From Halorussus halobius (GTDB lineage Archaea; Halobacteriota; Halobacteria; Halobacteriales; Haladaptataceae), in the NCBI RefSeq assembly GCF_004765805.1, contig NZ_ML219773.1, positions 1,167,395-1,231,394 on the forward strand: a stretch of DNA of 64,000 nucleotides, in the 5' to 3' direction. The translations under genes and the position numbers were made by a program. Numbering within the stretch: position 1 is the stretch's first letter; every line of letters begins with the position of its first letter. The notes under the pieces are model-generated. The model saw only the letters and a list, made by a program, of their open reading frames with translations. It did not search any database and was not told the DNA's origin. Shown here piece by piece: positions 54,464 through 63,065 of this stretch.

Positions 54464-55660
54464 ATGAGTGACGAAGACAAACACGGTCGGGCGTGGTTCC
54501 GGCCGACCGAGCTGAACCGCCGGCGCTTCCTGAAAGCGACGGGCGTGACGGGGCTTGCTAGTACCGCGGGGTGTCTGGGCGTCGGTGGCGGCGACGACGG
54601 CGGTGCCAGCCGTCCCATCGAGGCCGACTCGGTTCCGCCGAGCGAGTACAGCGACGAACTCAACGTCTGGAACTGGTACTTCTCGTGGCGCGACTGGGCC
54701 GTCGAGAACTTCCAGAACGAGATCGACGTCACGGTGAACAAGCCGTCGTACTCCAGCGGGGCCGAGGTATACTCGAAGTTCGAGTCGGGCGACCACAGCA
54801 TCGACAACGTCGGGTTGACCACCGACTGGACCAACCGCGCGATGAACAACGACCACCTCGAACCGCTCCCGGTCGACGAGATGGACTCGTGGCAGGCCAT
54901 CCCCGAGTACGTCAAAGAGAGCACCAGGGAGTACAAATCGAAGGACGGGGACGTGTACGCGATGCCCCAGGCGGTCAGCATCTTCCCGTCGCTGACGTAC
55001 AACACCGAGGTCTTCGACGGCGCTCCCGAGTCGTGGAGCGTCCTCTGGGACGACGCGTACGAGGGCCAGATACTGATGCGGGACAGCGCCACGTCGAGCT
55101 GCTCCATCGCGGCCTGGTACACGGGCCAGGACCCGTTCGACCCCGACGACTTCGACGAGATAGAAGAAGTCCTCGAACAGCAAAAGCCGCTGGTCAACAC
55201 GTACTGGAGCGGCTACAACCAGGCCCGCGGGATGTTCACCAACGAGGACGCAGTCGTCGGACCGCTGCTCGACGGCCAGACGTTCCTGGCCCGGTTCGAC
55301 AACGACGCGCCCATCAACTTCACGGTCCCGGAGGAGGGGACGTACTTCAACGTCGACGACATCGTCATCCCGAAGGGTGCCCCGAACCCGATGACGAGCC
55401 TGTACTTCGTCGACTGGGCGATGCAACCCGCACAGTCGAAACAGCTCCTCCTCACGATGGGGTACCTCCCGCCGGTCCAACAGGAGAACCTCGGGGACAT
55501 CTTCTCGGAGGAGCTAGACGCCGGCGACATCACGGAGGAAGAACTCGACTTCTACCGGTGGCCCGACGAGTGGGACGACCGGCTCGTCTTCGGCCGGCCG
55601 TTCGACGACGAGGTTCGCGAACGCTACGACGAAATCTGGACGGCAGTCAAGTCTAGCTGA
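54464..55660 (+). CDS. ABC substrate-binding lipoprotein, polyamine (PotD-like) type
   Basis: This 398-aa extracellular binding protein has a Tat signal NRRRFLKATGVTGLASTAGC with a lipobox cysteine at its end. The mature part starts ELNVWNWYFSWRDWAVENFQ and has the PotD/PotF fold pattern (KSKDGDVYAMPQAVS, LTYNTEVFDGAPESWSVLWD, FVDWAMQPAQSKQL). The start ATG 54464 (MSDEDKHGRAW) is chosen from the TATA spacing. It is first in a four-gene operon. The ligand is probably a polyamine or another amino compound. Confidence 0.87.
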   Translation: MSDEDKHGRAWFRPTELNRRRFLKATGVTGLASTAGCLGVGGGDDGGASRPIEADSVPPSEYSDELNVWNWYFSWRDWAVENFQNEIDVTVNKPSYSSGAEVYSKFESGDHSIDNVGLTTDWTNRAMNNDHLEPLPVDEMDSWQAIPEYVKESTREYKSKDGDVYAMPQAVSIFPSLTYNTEVFDGAPESWSVLWDDAYEGQILMRDSATSSCSIAAWYTGQDPFDPDDFDEIEEVLEQQKPLVNTYWSGYNQARGMFTNEDAVVGPLLDGQTFLARFDNDAPINFTVPEEGTYFNVDDIVIPKGAPNPMTSLYFVDWAMQPAQSKQLLLTMGYLPPVQQENLGDIFSEELDAGDITEEELDFYRWPDEWDDRLVFGRPFDDEVRERYDEIWTAVKSS

Positions 55661-55673
55661 CACAGACCCCATC

Positions 55674-56753
55674 ATGTCGTTACTTCAAATAGAGAACCTG
55701 ACGAAGGAGTTCCCCTCCGTCGTCGCGGTAGACGGCGTCTCGTTCGACGTCGACGACGGCGAATTCGTCACCGTCCTCGGACCCAGCGGCTCCGGGAAGT
55801 CCACGATACTCCGCATGATAGCCGGGTTCGAGGACCCCACCGACGGGGCCGTCGTGCTGGGCGGCGAGGACGTGACCGACGCGCCGCCGTTCCAGCGGGA
55901 CGTGAACATGATGTTCCAGGACCTGGCGCTGTTTCCCCACCTCTCCGTGGCGGAGAACGTCGGCTACGGGCTCAAGCAGAGCGGCGTCCCGGCCGACGAG
56001 CGCGAGCGCCGCGTCGAGGAGATGCTCGAAGTCGTCCGACTCTCGGGGTACGGCGAGCGGTCGCCCGACGAACTGAGCGGCGGGGAACAACAGCGGGTCG
56101 CGCTCGCCCGGGCCATCGTCAACGAACCGGAGCTCGTGTTGTTCGACGAGCCGCTCGGGTCCCTCGACCGCAAGCTCCGCCAGCACATGCAGTTCGAGCT
56201 ACAACGCATCCAACAGGAGACGGGGATTACCTCCCTCTACGTCACCCACGACCAGGAGGTGGCGATGTCGATATCGGACCGGCTCATCCTGCTCAACGAC
56301 GGCCAGATCGAACAGAGCGGGTCCGTCGAGGACCTCTACGACTCGCCCGCGTCTCAGTTCGTCGCCGACTTCATCGGGGACGTCAACACGGCGAACGCCC
56401 GCGTCGGGGACGTGTCGGACCGGACGACCACGTTCGAGTTCCACGGGAACGGCACGTCGGTCGCGCTGGCCACCGACGAGATACACGCCAGCGACGACCT
56501 GACCGAAAACGCGGCGGTAGACCTCTGCGTGCGTCCCCACGACGTGCGACTGTCCGGGGACGAACCCGCCGACGCCTCGGTAGCCGGAACCGTATCGAAC
56601 CGGATTTACAAAGGTGAAGGGATAACGTATCTCGTCGACTCGGACGAGCAGGCGTTCACCGTCAACGCCGAGACAGGCGAGTTCGACATCGGCGACGAGG
56701 TGTTCCTGTCGTGGGACGACGCGAACACGTACGTCTTCCCGTCGGAGGGATAA
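55674..56753 (+). CDS. ABC transporter ATP-binding protein, PotA type
   Basis: The 359-aa ATPase has Walker A GPSGSGKST, signature LSGGEQQRVALARA, Walker B LVLFDEPLGSLDRKLR and the switch VTHDQEVA. The C-terminal 120 residues form the TOBE regulatory domain seen in PotA/MalK (LCVRPHDVRLSGDE). It starts 14 bases after the binding-protein stop and is followed after 8 bases by the first permease gene. Confidence 0.9.
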   Translation: MSLLQIENLTKEFPSVVAVDGVSFDVDDGEFVTVLGPSGSGKSTILRMIAGFEDPTDGAVVLGGEDVTDAPPFQRDVNMMFQDLALFPHLSVAENVGYGLKQSGVPADERERRVEEMLEVVRLSGYGERSPDELSGGEQQRVALARAIVNEPELVLFDEPLGSLDRKLRQHMQFELQRIQQETGITSLYVTHDQEVAMSISDRLILLNDGQIEQSGSVEDLYDSPASQFVADFIGDVNTANARVGDVSDRTTTFEFHGNGTSVALATDEIHASDDLTENAAVDLCVRPHDVRLSGDEPADASVAGTVSNRIYKGEGITYLVDSDEQAFTVNAETGEFDIGDEVFLSWDDANTYVFPSEG

Positions 56754-56760
56754 CGTCCGC

Positions 56761-57681
56761 ATGTCACTGTCAGACAGTAACTGGTACACGGCCGGCGTGA
56801 AGCGGCGGGCCAACGCAGTCACGGACTACTTCCGGGACCGGCCGAAGCTCCGGCTGTTCCTTCTGGTCGCGGGCCCGTTCGTGTTGCTCGGCGCGTTCTT
56901 CGTCGCGCCGCTGGTGCTCATGTTCGGGCTCTCGTTTCTCACGGACCTGCCGCCAGCGCCGTTCACCCTCGACAACTACGTGAAGTTCTTCTCGACCAGC
57001 GTGTACGTGGACGTGCTCTGGCAGACGGCGGTCATCACGATCCAGACGACGGTCGTCGCGCTGGTCCTCGGATACCTCCTCGCCTACAGCCTGGTGCGGT
57101 TCACGCGGCGGGCGTCCACGCTCCTGTTGCTGGTCATCCTCCCGTTCTGGACGAACTACATCGTCCGGATGTACGCGTGGATAAACATCCTCCAGCAGGA
57201 CGGCGCGCTCGACACGGTCCTGCTGGCGATGAACGTCATCGAGAACCCCCTCGGACTCCTCTACTCGTACGACGCGGCACTCATCGGGTTCGTCTACATC
57301 TACCTGCCGCTCGCGGTTCTGACGTTCTACGCGTCGCTGACCGACCTCAACCCCAACCTCATCGACGCGGCGAAGGACCTCGGGGCCGGACCTATCAAGG
57401 CGTTTCTCACGGTCACGCTCCCGATGACGATGAACGGGGTCACCGTCGCGGTCATCCTCGTCACCATCCCCATCTACGGCGCGTTCGTCACGCCGAAGAT
57501 GCTCGGCGGGGCCGACCTGACGATGATCGGGATGGTCATCGAACAGCAGTTCACCCAGTCGTTCAACTGGCCGTTCGGCGCGACGATGAGCACCGTGGTC
57601 TCGGCCGTCGTGGTGGCGGTTCTGGCCGCGAGCCTCTACGTCGGCGGTAGCGTCTTCGACATGGCGGAGGGAGACGCATGA
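56761..57681 (+). CDS. ABC transporter permease, PotB type
   Basis: This 306-aa permease has six helices (LRLFLLVAGPFVLLGAFFVA first, TVVSAVVVAVLAASLYVGG last) and an EAA loop near LIDAAKDLGAGPIKAFLTVT. About 30 polar residues precede the first helix. It overlaps the next permease by 4 bases. It pairs with the PotC-like protein to form the membrane channel. Confidence 0.88.
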   Translation: MSLSDSNWYTAGVKRRANAVTDYFRDRPKLRLFLLVAGPFVLLGAFFVAPLVLMFGLSFLTDLPPAPFTLDNYVKFFSTSVYVDVLWQTAVITIQTTVVALVLGYLLAYSLVRFTRRASTLLLLVILPFWTNYIVRMYAWINILQQDGALDTVLLAMNVIENPLGLLYSYDAALIGFVYIYLPLAVLTFYASLTDLNPNLIDAAKDLGAGPIKAFLTVTLPMTMNGVTVAVILVTIPIYGAFVTPKMLGGADLTMIGMVIEQQFTQSFNWPFGATMSTVVSAVVVAVLAASLYVGGSVFDMAEGDA

Positions 57682-58511
57682 ACGACAGTCTCGTCGACCA
57701 CGTCGAGGGACTGGCCCAGAAGTACGGGCGCGTCCTGGGATACGCCACCGTCGCGGTCCTGATGGCGTACCTCTGGATACCGATAGCCGTCGTGACCATC
57801 ATGTCGTTCTCGCCCGAGGCGGTGCTGTCGTTCCCGCCCGAGTCGCTGTCGGTGAAGTGGTACGAGACGCTGGTCAACGACCAGGCGGCCATCGACGCGA
57901 TACTGACGTCGGTGAAGATCAGCCTCATCGCGACGCCGGCCACGGTCTGCATCGCGACCATGATATCGTACGCGGTCGACCGGTACGTGTTCCGGGGCAA
58001 GCGGTTGCTCCAGTTGCTCGTCACGCTCCCGCTCATCATCCCGCTCATCGTCACCGGCATCGCGATGACGATGTTCTTCGGCCTCGTGGGCATCGGGTCC
58101 GGGTTCTGGCCCATCGTCGTGGGCCACACCATCAAGGCGCTCCCGTTCGCCACGCTCATCATCCTCCCGACCCTCTACTCGTTCGACCGGCGTCTCGAAG
58201 AGGCGTCGATGGACCTCGGCGCGGACGAGTTCGAGACGTTCGTGAAGGTCACGCTGCCGAACATCTACCCGGGCGTCCTGGCCGGCGGACTGATGGCGTT
58301 CACGATGTCGTTCAACGAGTTCGTCCTGACCTACTTCCTGAAGGGGTCGACGATCGACACGCTCCCGACGTGGATTTGGTCGAAGCTCAGACACCGGGCG
58401 ACGCCGGAGGTCAACGCGGCGAGCGTGCTGTTCCTCGTCGTCGCCATCGTCCTCATCCTGGTCGCCGTGAGCCTGACCCACGTCGAGCGCATCGCGACCC
58501 AAGAAGAGTAG
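57678..58511 (+). CDS. ABC transporter permease, PotC type
   Basis: The 277-aa permease has six helices. The N-terminal segment YATVAVLMAYLWIPIAVVTIMSFS and the EAA loop EEASMDLGADEFETFVKVTLP are characteristic of PotC. ATG 57678 overlaps the PotB stop. It is the last gene of the operon and converges with the S15/CocE hydrolase gene (78-base gap). Confidence 0.88.
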   Translation: MNDSLVDHVEGLAQKYGRVLGYATVAVLMAYLWIPIAVVTIMSFSPEAVLSFPPESLSVKWYETLVNDQAAIDAILTSVKISLIATPATVCIATMISYAVDRYVFRGKRLLQLLVTLPLIIPLIVTGIAMTMFFGLVGIGSGFWPIVVGHTIKALPFATLIILPTLYSFDRRLEEASMDLGADEFETFVKVTLPNIYPGVLAGGLMAFTMSFNEFVLTYFLKGSTIDTLPTWIWSKLRHRATPEVNAASVLFLVVAIVLILVAVSLTHVERIATQEE

Positions 58512-58589
58512 CGGCCCCTCTTTTCGCCGACCGTTCACCGCCCCGGTGGGACCGACCGCTACGGGGCGCTTCGTGACGCCGACGGGGAC

Positions 58590-60569
58590 CTACCGGTGCC
58601 ACCGGTGTTCGAAGACCGTCTGTCCGTCCACGCGGACCGTGAGGTCGATGTCGGCCACGTCGCGAGTCACTCGGCTGGTCGCGCGGACGGTCACGGTCTC
58701 GGTCGGATAGTCGAGGCTGGCCTCGATGTCCGACTGGATGGCCGCCGACGCCGGGTCGTCGGCGACCACGTCGGCGGTGACCTCCTCGGAGAACGACAGG
58801 GAGGCGTGTGGCAAGTCGGCGTCGAACGCGTCGGCCGTCACCACGGTCGCGCTGTCGTTCAGGTGGTCGCGGGTCACCCGCCACGTCGAGCGCTCGCCGT
58901 GGACGCGCTGTGGGTGGCGGGGGACGGTCTCGTCGGGCCCGGACATCGCTATCGCGTCGTCGAACGTCGCGCCGTCACCGTGGGTCCGGCCGGGGAACCG
59001 GACGACCGATGGCGACTCGGGGGCCGACGACAGGACGAGCGCGCCCTGTTCGCGCGACGGGAAGTTCAACGGGAAGTACGCCCCGCTGACCGCGACCCTG
59101 AGCCTGTGTCCCGGTTCGAACACGTGCGATTTCGGCTTGAGCGGGACGGTGACCGCGTACTCGGTTCCGGGGGTCAGCTCGTCGGACTCGTCGAACCCGC
59201 GGCGGTGTTTCGCGCGGAGCTCGCCGTGGGTGACCAGCGTGGCCGACCCGTCGGGCGACACGTCGAGGAGTCGGACGGCCAGATACGGGTCCTCGACCGT
59301 CGAGGTTATCCGGAGCCGGGCCTCGCCCGTTCCGGTCAGCTCGACGGCCGACTCGAACGGCTCGGTCTCGAACGACATCGACCGGGCGTCGTCGGCGTTC
59401 GTGTCGGTGGGCTCGCTCCCGACGTACACGTCGTCCAGCGAGTCGACGCCGACGGTGTGGTCTATCTCGTACTCGCGCTCGACCTCGCCGGCGTCGAACT
59501 CGGTCGCGTCGACGAGGCCGGACGGCGACGCGGCGAACGCGAGGTCCTCGCCCTCGCCCGCCTCGGGCCACGAGTCCAACTGCCGCCACGTCCCGCCTCC
59601 GACCGTCCCGCCGCCGTCGCGCTCGGTCCAGACGGCTATCTCCGGTCGCTCCGGGGCGGCCGTGTCGCCGTCCTTCAGGTAGTGGTCGAACCACTCGACG
59701 ACCTGCCGCCGGAAGTCGACGGCGGTCTCCCGGCCCCGGTGGGGCATCTCGTGTCGCCACGGGCCCAACAGGAGCCGTTTCGGGGCGTCGATGGCCTCGA
59801 AGTACTCGACGGTCGAGCGAGCGTACCGGTCGCGCCAGCCACAGACCGCGAAGGTCGGTACCGCTATCCGGCTCACGGGAACGTCCTTCCCGCGCCAGTA
59901 CTCGTCTTTCGACTCGTGTTCGAGAAACTGGAAGAGCCACGGCTCCTGGTCCCTGAGCGAGGACAGCCGGGCCTTCCAGACGTCCGCCCAGCGACCGTCC
60001 GGGTCGCGGCGGCTCGGCGGAAGCGCCGCGAGCACCTGCATGTAGGGCGTCCAGTTGCCTCCCATCCGGTAGAGCGCGAACGACCCGCCCTGGTAGGTCT
60101 CCCGGTACTGGGTGTGGGGGCCGTGGATGGGGACGATGGCGTCGAGCGCGTCGGGGTTCTCGGCCGCCGCCTTGAGGCTCGTCGTCCCGCCGTACGAGAT
60201 GCCGAACATCCCGACACTGCCGGTCGACCACGCGCGGTCCGCGAGCCACTCGACGATTCGTGCGGCGTGTTCGCCCTCGTCCATCGACCCCGGTTCGGCC
60301 TTGGTGCCGCTCGACGCGCCGGTTCCGACCACGTCCGCCACCACGACGTTGTACTCGCTTCTGACCAGATACCGGATCAGCGGTTCCATGCTGGTGTACG
60401 GGGTCAGGGTGTCCTTGTGGTACGGAACGTACATCAACAGCGTCGGTAGCGGGTCGGTCGCGTCCCCCGGCGCGAACCGGGTCGCGGCGACCGTCTCGCC
60501 GTCCACCGGTATCGTCAGGTCGTCCTCGCGGTGGACCTCGAACTGCCCTCCGGAAGCGTCGCTCGCCAT
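58590..60569 (-). CDS. CocE/NonD family alpha/beta-hydrolase (S15 type)
   Basis: The 659-aa protein has an N-terminal alpha/beta-hydrolase domain with the nucleophile Ser125 in MFGISYGGTTSL, preceded by VVVADVVGTGASSG. The acid and base lie around FAVCGWRDRYARS and LLGPWRHEMPHRG. The C-terminal jelly-roll domain (ESAVELTGTGEARLRITSTV, FEPGHRLRVAVSGAYFPLNF) defines the X-Pro dipeptidyl-peptidase/cocaine esterase class. Substrates are amino-acid esters, acyl amides or peptides. No signal peptide is present, so it is cytoplasmic. It lies between the importer and the second aminotransferase, which suggests it opens an imported ester or amide. Confidence 0.86.
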   Translation of the reverse strand: MASDASGGQFEVHREDDLTIPVDGETVAATRFAPGDATDPLPTLLMYVPYHKDTLTPYTSMEPLIRYLVRSEYNVVVADVVGTGASSGTKAEPGSMDEGEHAARIVEWLADRAWSTGSVGMFGISYGGTTSLKAAAENPDALDAIVPIHGPHTQYRETYQGGSFALYRMGGNWTPYMQVLAALPPSRRDPDGRWADVWKARLSSLRDQEPWLFQFLEHESKDEYWRGKDVPVSRIAVPTFAVCGWRDRYARSTVEYFEAIDAPKRLLLGPWRHEMPHRGRETAVDFRRQVVEWFDHYLKDGDTAAPERPEIAVWTERDGGGTVGGGTWRQLDSWPEAGEGEDLAFAASPSGLVDATEFDAGEVEREYEIDHTVGVDSLDDVYVGSEPTDTNADDARSMSFETEPFESAVELTGTGEARLRITSTVEDPYLAVRLLDVSPDGSATLVTHGELRAKHRRGFDESDELTPGTEYAVTVPLKPKSHVFEPGHRLRVAVSGAYFPLNFPSREQGALVLSSAPESPSVVRFPGRTHGDGATFDDAIAMSGPDETVPRHPQRVHGERSTWRVTRDHLNDSATVVTADAFDADLPHASLSFSEEVTADVVADDPASAAIQSDIEASLDYPTETVTVRATSRVTRDVADIDLTVRVDGQTVFEHRWHR

Positions 60570-60801
60570 ACGGGAGCAACTGTTTACAAACTACAAATAG
60601 ATTGGGGTAACACCTTACATTATTCAATACCGGTCCCGGCGACGAACCCGGTCCCAGCCGCCCCGTACCGGGAGCGACGCCTCGCTGTCACCTCGGCGAC
60701 CGCTCCGCGACGTTCCGTAGCGGGGGCCGACACACCCCGTCGCGCCGCTCCCGGTCACGAGCATCGAACAATGTAAACTCCAGGGCTCCGAGAGGGGCGT
60801 C
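60570..60801. other. Intergenic gap between hydrolase and AsnC-like regulator
   Basis: In this 232-base gap, AT-rich DNA just right of the hydrolase ATG (60575-60630, including ACAAACTACAAATAG) is the likely hydrolase promoter on the minus strand. The rest is GC-rich with no gene seen. Confidence 0.4.
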
Positions 60802-61329
60802 TCACTCCTCGACTTCGAGCAACTCGAATATCTCCGGGTCGGTGCGGAACTTCAGCAGGTTGTGGACCACCGAGTTGCGGATGTTGCTCACGACGTCGCC
60901 GTACTCCTTGTAGAACTCGTGAATCCACTGCGATTCCTCGCGCCGGGTCCGGAACATCATGATGCTCTTCCACTGGTACTCGCCGTTCGAGATGAAAAAC
61001 ATCAGCGTCTGCTTGTCGCGTTCGATGGCTTCCATCGCGTCCTCCCACCGCTCGTCGAAGTTGTCCGTGTTGAACTTGAACTCGAACAGCGCGAAGTTGT
61101 AGAACGACTCGTTCGGCATGATGGCCTCCCGGTAGACACCGGCCTCCCGCATCTTCCGGATGGTCTCGCTGACGGTGACGTGGGACACGTCGATACCGTG
61201 TTCTTCTTCGAGTCTGTCCGCGAGTTCGCGCGAGGAGATTTCGGGATTGCGGGAGAGTTCGGTGAGTATCTTCACGTCTCGGTCCTTGAAGTCCCACTCT
61301 ACCTCGTTCGATTCCGTATACTCTGTCAT
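60802..61329 (-). CDS. AsnC/Lrp-like winged-helix regulator
   Basis: The 175-aa protein has an N-terminal helix-turn-helix of the Lrp/AsnC type (KDRDVKILTELSRNPEISSRELADRLEEE, VSHVTVSETIRKMREAGV). The remaining 110 residues (NESFYNFALFEFKFNTDNFD..., MFFISNGEYQWKSIMMFRTR) do not show the standard RAM domain closely, so ligand binding may differ. It is divergent from the second aminotransferase gene (148 bases apart) and is the only regulator in this catabolic block, so it probably controls it. Confidence 0.8.
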   Translation of the reverse strand: MTEYTESNEVEWDFKDRDVKILTELSRNPEISSRELADRLEEEHGIDVSHVTVSETIRKMREAGVYREAIMPNESFYNFALFEFKFNTDNFDERWEDAMEAIERDKQTLMFFISNGEYQWKSIMMFRTRREESQWIHEFYKEYGDVVSNIRNSVVHNLLKFRTDPEIFELLEVEE

Positions 61330-61445
61330 AGTGTCCGGCTCGTTCGTAACGGCTGTTCAATCGTGTCGGTTCCGTCCGCATTCGCTCCCGGCGTCTCGTG
61401 ATGGACGTTCACTGGTTGGTAGGATGCCGAACTTGGATACCGCAG

Positions 61446-61453
61446 TTAATAAT
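61446..61453 (+). promoter_or_regulatory. TATA box of the second aminotransferase gene
   Basis: TTAATAAT lies 25-32 bases before ATG 61478, supporting a leaderless start at MRNREHREIS and arguing against the upstream ATGs at 61424 and 61454. Confidence 0.55.
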
Positions 61454-61477
61454 ATGCTCGGTTTTGACTATCACAGT

Positions 61478-62803
61478 ATGCGTAATCGGGAGCATAGAGA
61501 AATTTCGTCAAATAGCGCGGTCGAATCGAAATACGACGAGTACGTGATGCCCATCTGGAAGTCGCTCGACGTGCCGGTCCGGCGGGCCGACGGTCACACC
61601 CTCGAAGACTTCGAGGGCAACGAGTACCTCGACTGCTTTTCGGGCATCTCGGTGACGAACGCAGGCCACGGTAACGAGGCGGTCGTCGAGGCGGCAAAGG
61701 ACCAGCTCGACGAGTTCGTCCACGGCTGTTCGTACGTCCACCCGAACGAACCGATGGCGCGACTCGCCGAACGGCTCGCCGAGGTCACCCCCGGCGACCT
61801 CCGGAAGACGTTCTTCTGCAATTCGGGCACGGAGGCCGTCGAGGGCGCGATCAAGCTGGCTCGCAAGCACACCGGGAACACCGAGATCGTCGCGCTCGAG
61901 ATGGGGTTCCACGGTCGCACTCTCGGGAGCCTCGCGCTCACCGGCAACAAGTCGTACAAGGACGGGATGGCTCCGACCCTCAACGACGTGTCCCACTTCT
62001 CGGCCCCGTACGCCTATCGGTGTCCGCGCTGTGACGGTGACCGCTGTACCGGCGCGTGTGCCGACGACCTCGAACACGTCATCGATTCCCACACCTCCGG
62101 CGACGTCGCCGCGGTCGTGATCGAGCCCGTGATGGGCGAGGGGGGCATCGTCGTTCCCTCCGACGAGTGGCTCGACCGCGTCCGGGAGATAACGCACGAC
62201 CACGGCGCGCTCCTCGTGGTCGACGAGGTCCAGACGGGCTACGGCAGGACCGGCGCGTTCTGGGCGAGCGACCACTTCGACGTGACCCCCGACGTGCTGA
62301 CGCAGGCGAAAGGCATCGCCAACGGCCTGCCCCTCGGCGCGTTCACCGCGTCGGCCGACGTGGCGGACAGCTTCGAGTCGGGCGACCACCTCTCGACGTT
62401 CGGCGGGAACCCGGTGGCGTGCGCTGGGGCCCTCGCGAACCTCGAGCAACTTCTGGACGGAATCGTAGACGCCAGCGCCGAGAACGGCGACTGGCTCGGC
62501 GACCGCCTCGCCGATCTAGAGGCCGATTTCGAGGTCGTGGGCGACACGCGCGGACTGGGCCTGATGCACGGCGTCGAGCTGGTCGACCCCGAGCGGACGG
62601 GCCCGCGGGGCGTCGCGCCCGCGCCCGACCCCGACCTCGCAACACGCGTCAGCGAACGGCTCCGCGAGGCGGGCGTCGTGGTCGGCGTCGGCGGTTTCTA
62701 CAGCAACGTGATGCGGTTCCAGCCGCCGCTGACGATACCGCGCGACCGGTTGGAGCGGGCCGTCGCGCAACTGGAGACCGCCATCGACGAGGCGAGCCAC
62801 TGA
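61478..62803 (+). CDS. Class III pyridoxal-phosphate aminotransferase, second copy
   Basis: The 441-aa enzyme has FFCNSGTEAVEGAIKLARKH, FHGRTLGSLALTGN, the aspartate motif LLVVDEVQTGYGRTG, and the Schiff-base lysine in LTQAKGIANGLPLGA. A CPRCDGDRCTGAC cluster sits at about residue 182, at nearly the same place as the cysteine cluster in the first aminotransferase (49776-51158), so the two share an uncommon insertion. The family includes 4-aminobutyrate, acetylornithine and omega-amino acid aminotransferases. It is divergent from the AsnC-like regulator and is single-gene. Confidence 0.88.
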   Translation: MRNREHREISSNSAVESKYDEYVMPIWKSLDVPVRRADGHTLEDFEGNEYLDCFSGISVTNAGHGNEAVVEAAKDQLDEFVHGCSYVHPNEPMARLAERLAEVTPGDLRKTFFCNSGTEAVEGAIKLARKHTGNTEIVALEMGFHGRTLGSLALTGNKSYKDGMAPTLNDVSHFSAPYAYRCPRCDGDRCTGACADDLEHVIDSHTSGDVAAVVIEPVMGEGGIVVPSDEWLDRVREITHDHGALLVVDEVQTGYGRTGAFWASDHFDVTPDVLTQAKGIANGLPLGAFTASADVADSFESGDHLSTFGGNPVACAGALANLEQLLDGIVDASAENGDWLGDRLADLEADFEVVGDTRGLGLMHGVELVDPERTGPRGVAPAPDPDLATRVSERLREAGVVVGVGGFYSNVMRFQPPLTIPRDRLERAVAQLETAIDEASH

Positions 62804-63065
62804 CCGCCAACCGTTTCGTTCCCTTTCCTCGGTCGTCCGTACCCGTCGCAGAGGATTTCGCTCGGTCCGGTGTCGAAGTAGAACGGCCGGGGTCGATGTT
62901 CTGGTCCCGGCGATTCGAGTGCACTCGGCGAGTCGACCGCCTCGAAGTGCAGGACGGGCACGCGAACGTCGAGCGTCCCGCACAACTCGGGAGCCGTCGT
63001 CTCGCCGGCGGAAACGAGTCGATGAGAACGTCGAGGGTGCGAACCGGGACGGCCGGGGACGCCGG
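62804..63065. other. Convergent intergenic gap
   Basis: 262 bases between the aminotransferase (plus) and the DUF106 gene (minus). No gene is seen. CGTTTCGTTCCCTTTCCTCGG just after the aminotransferase stop is pyrimidine-rich and could end its transcript. Confidence 0.35.
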
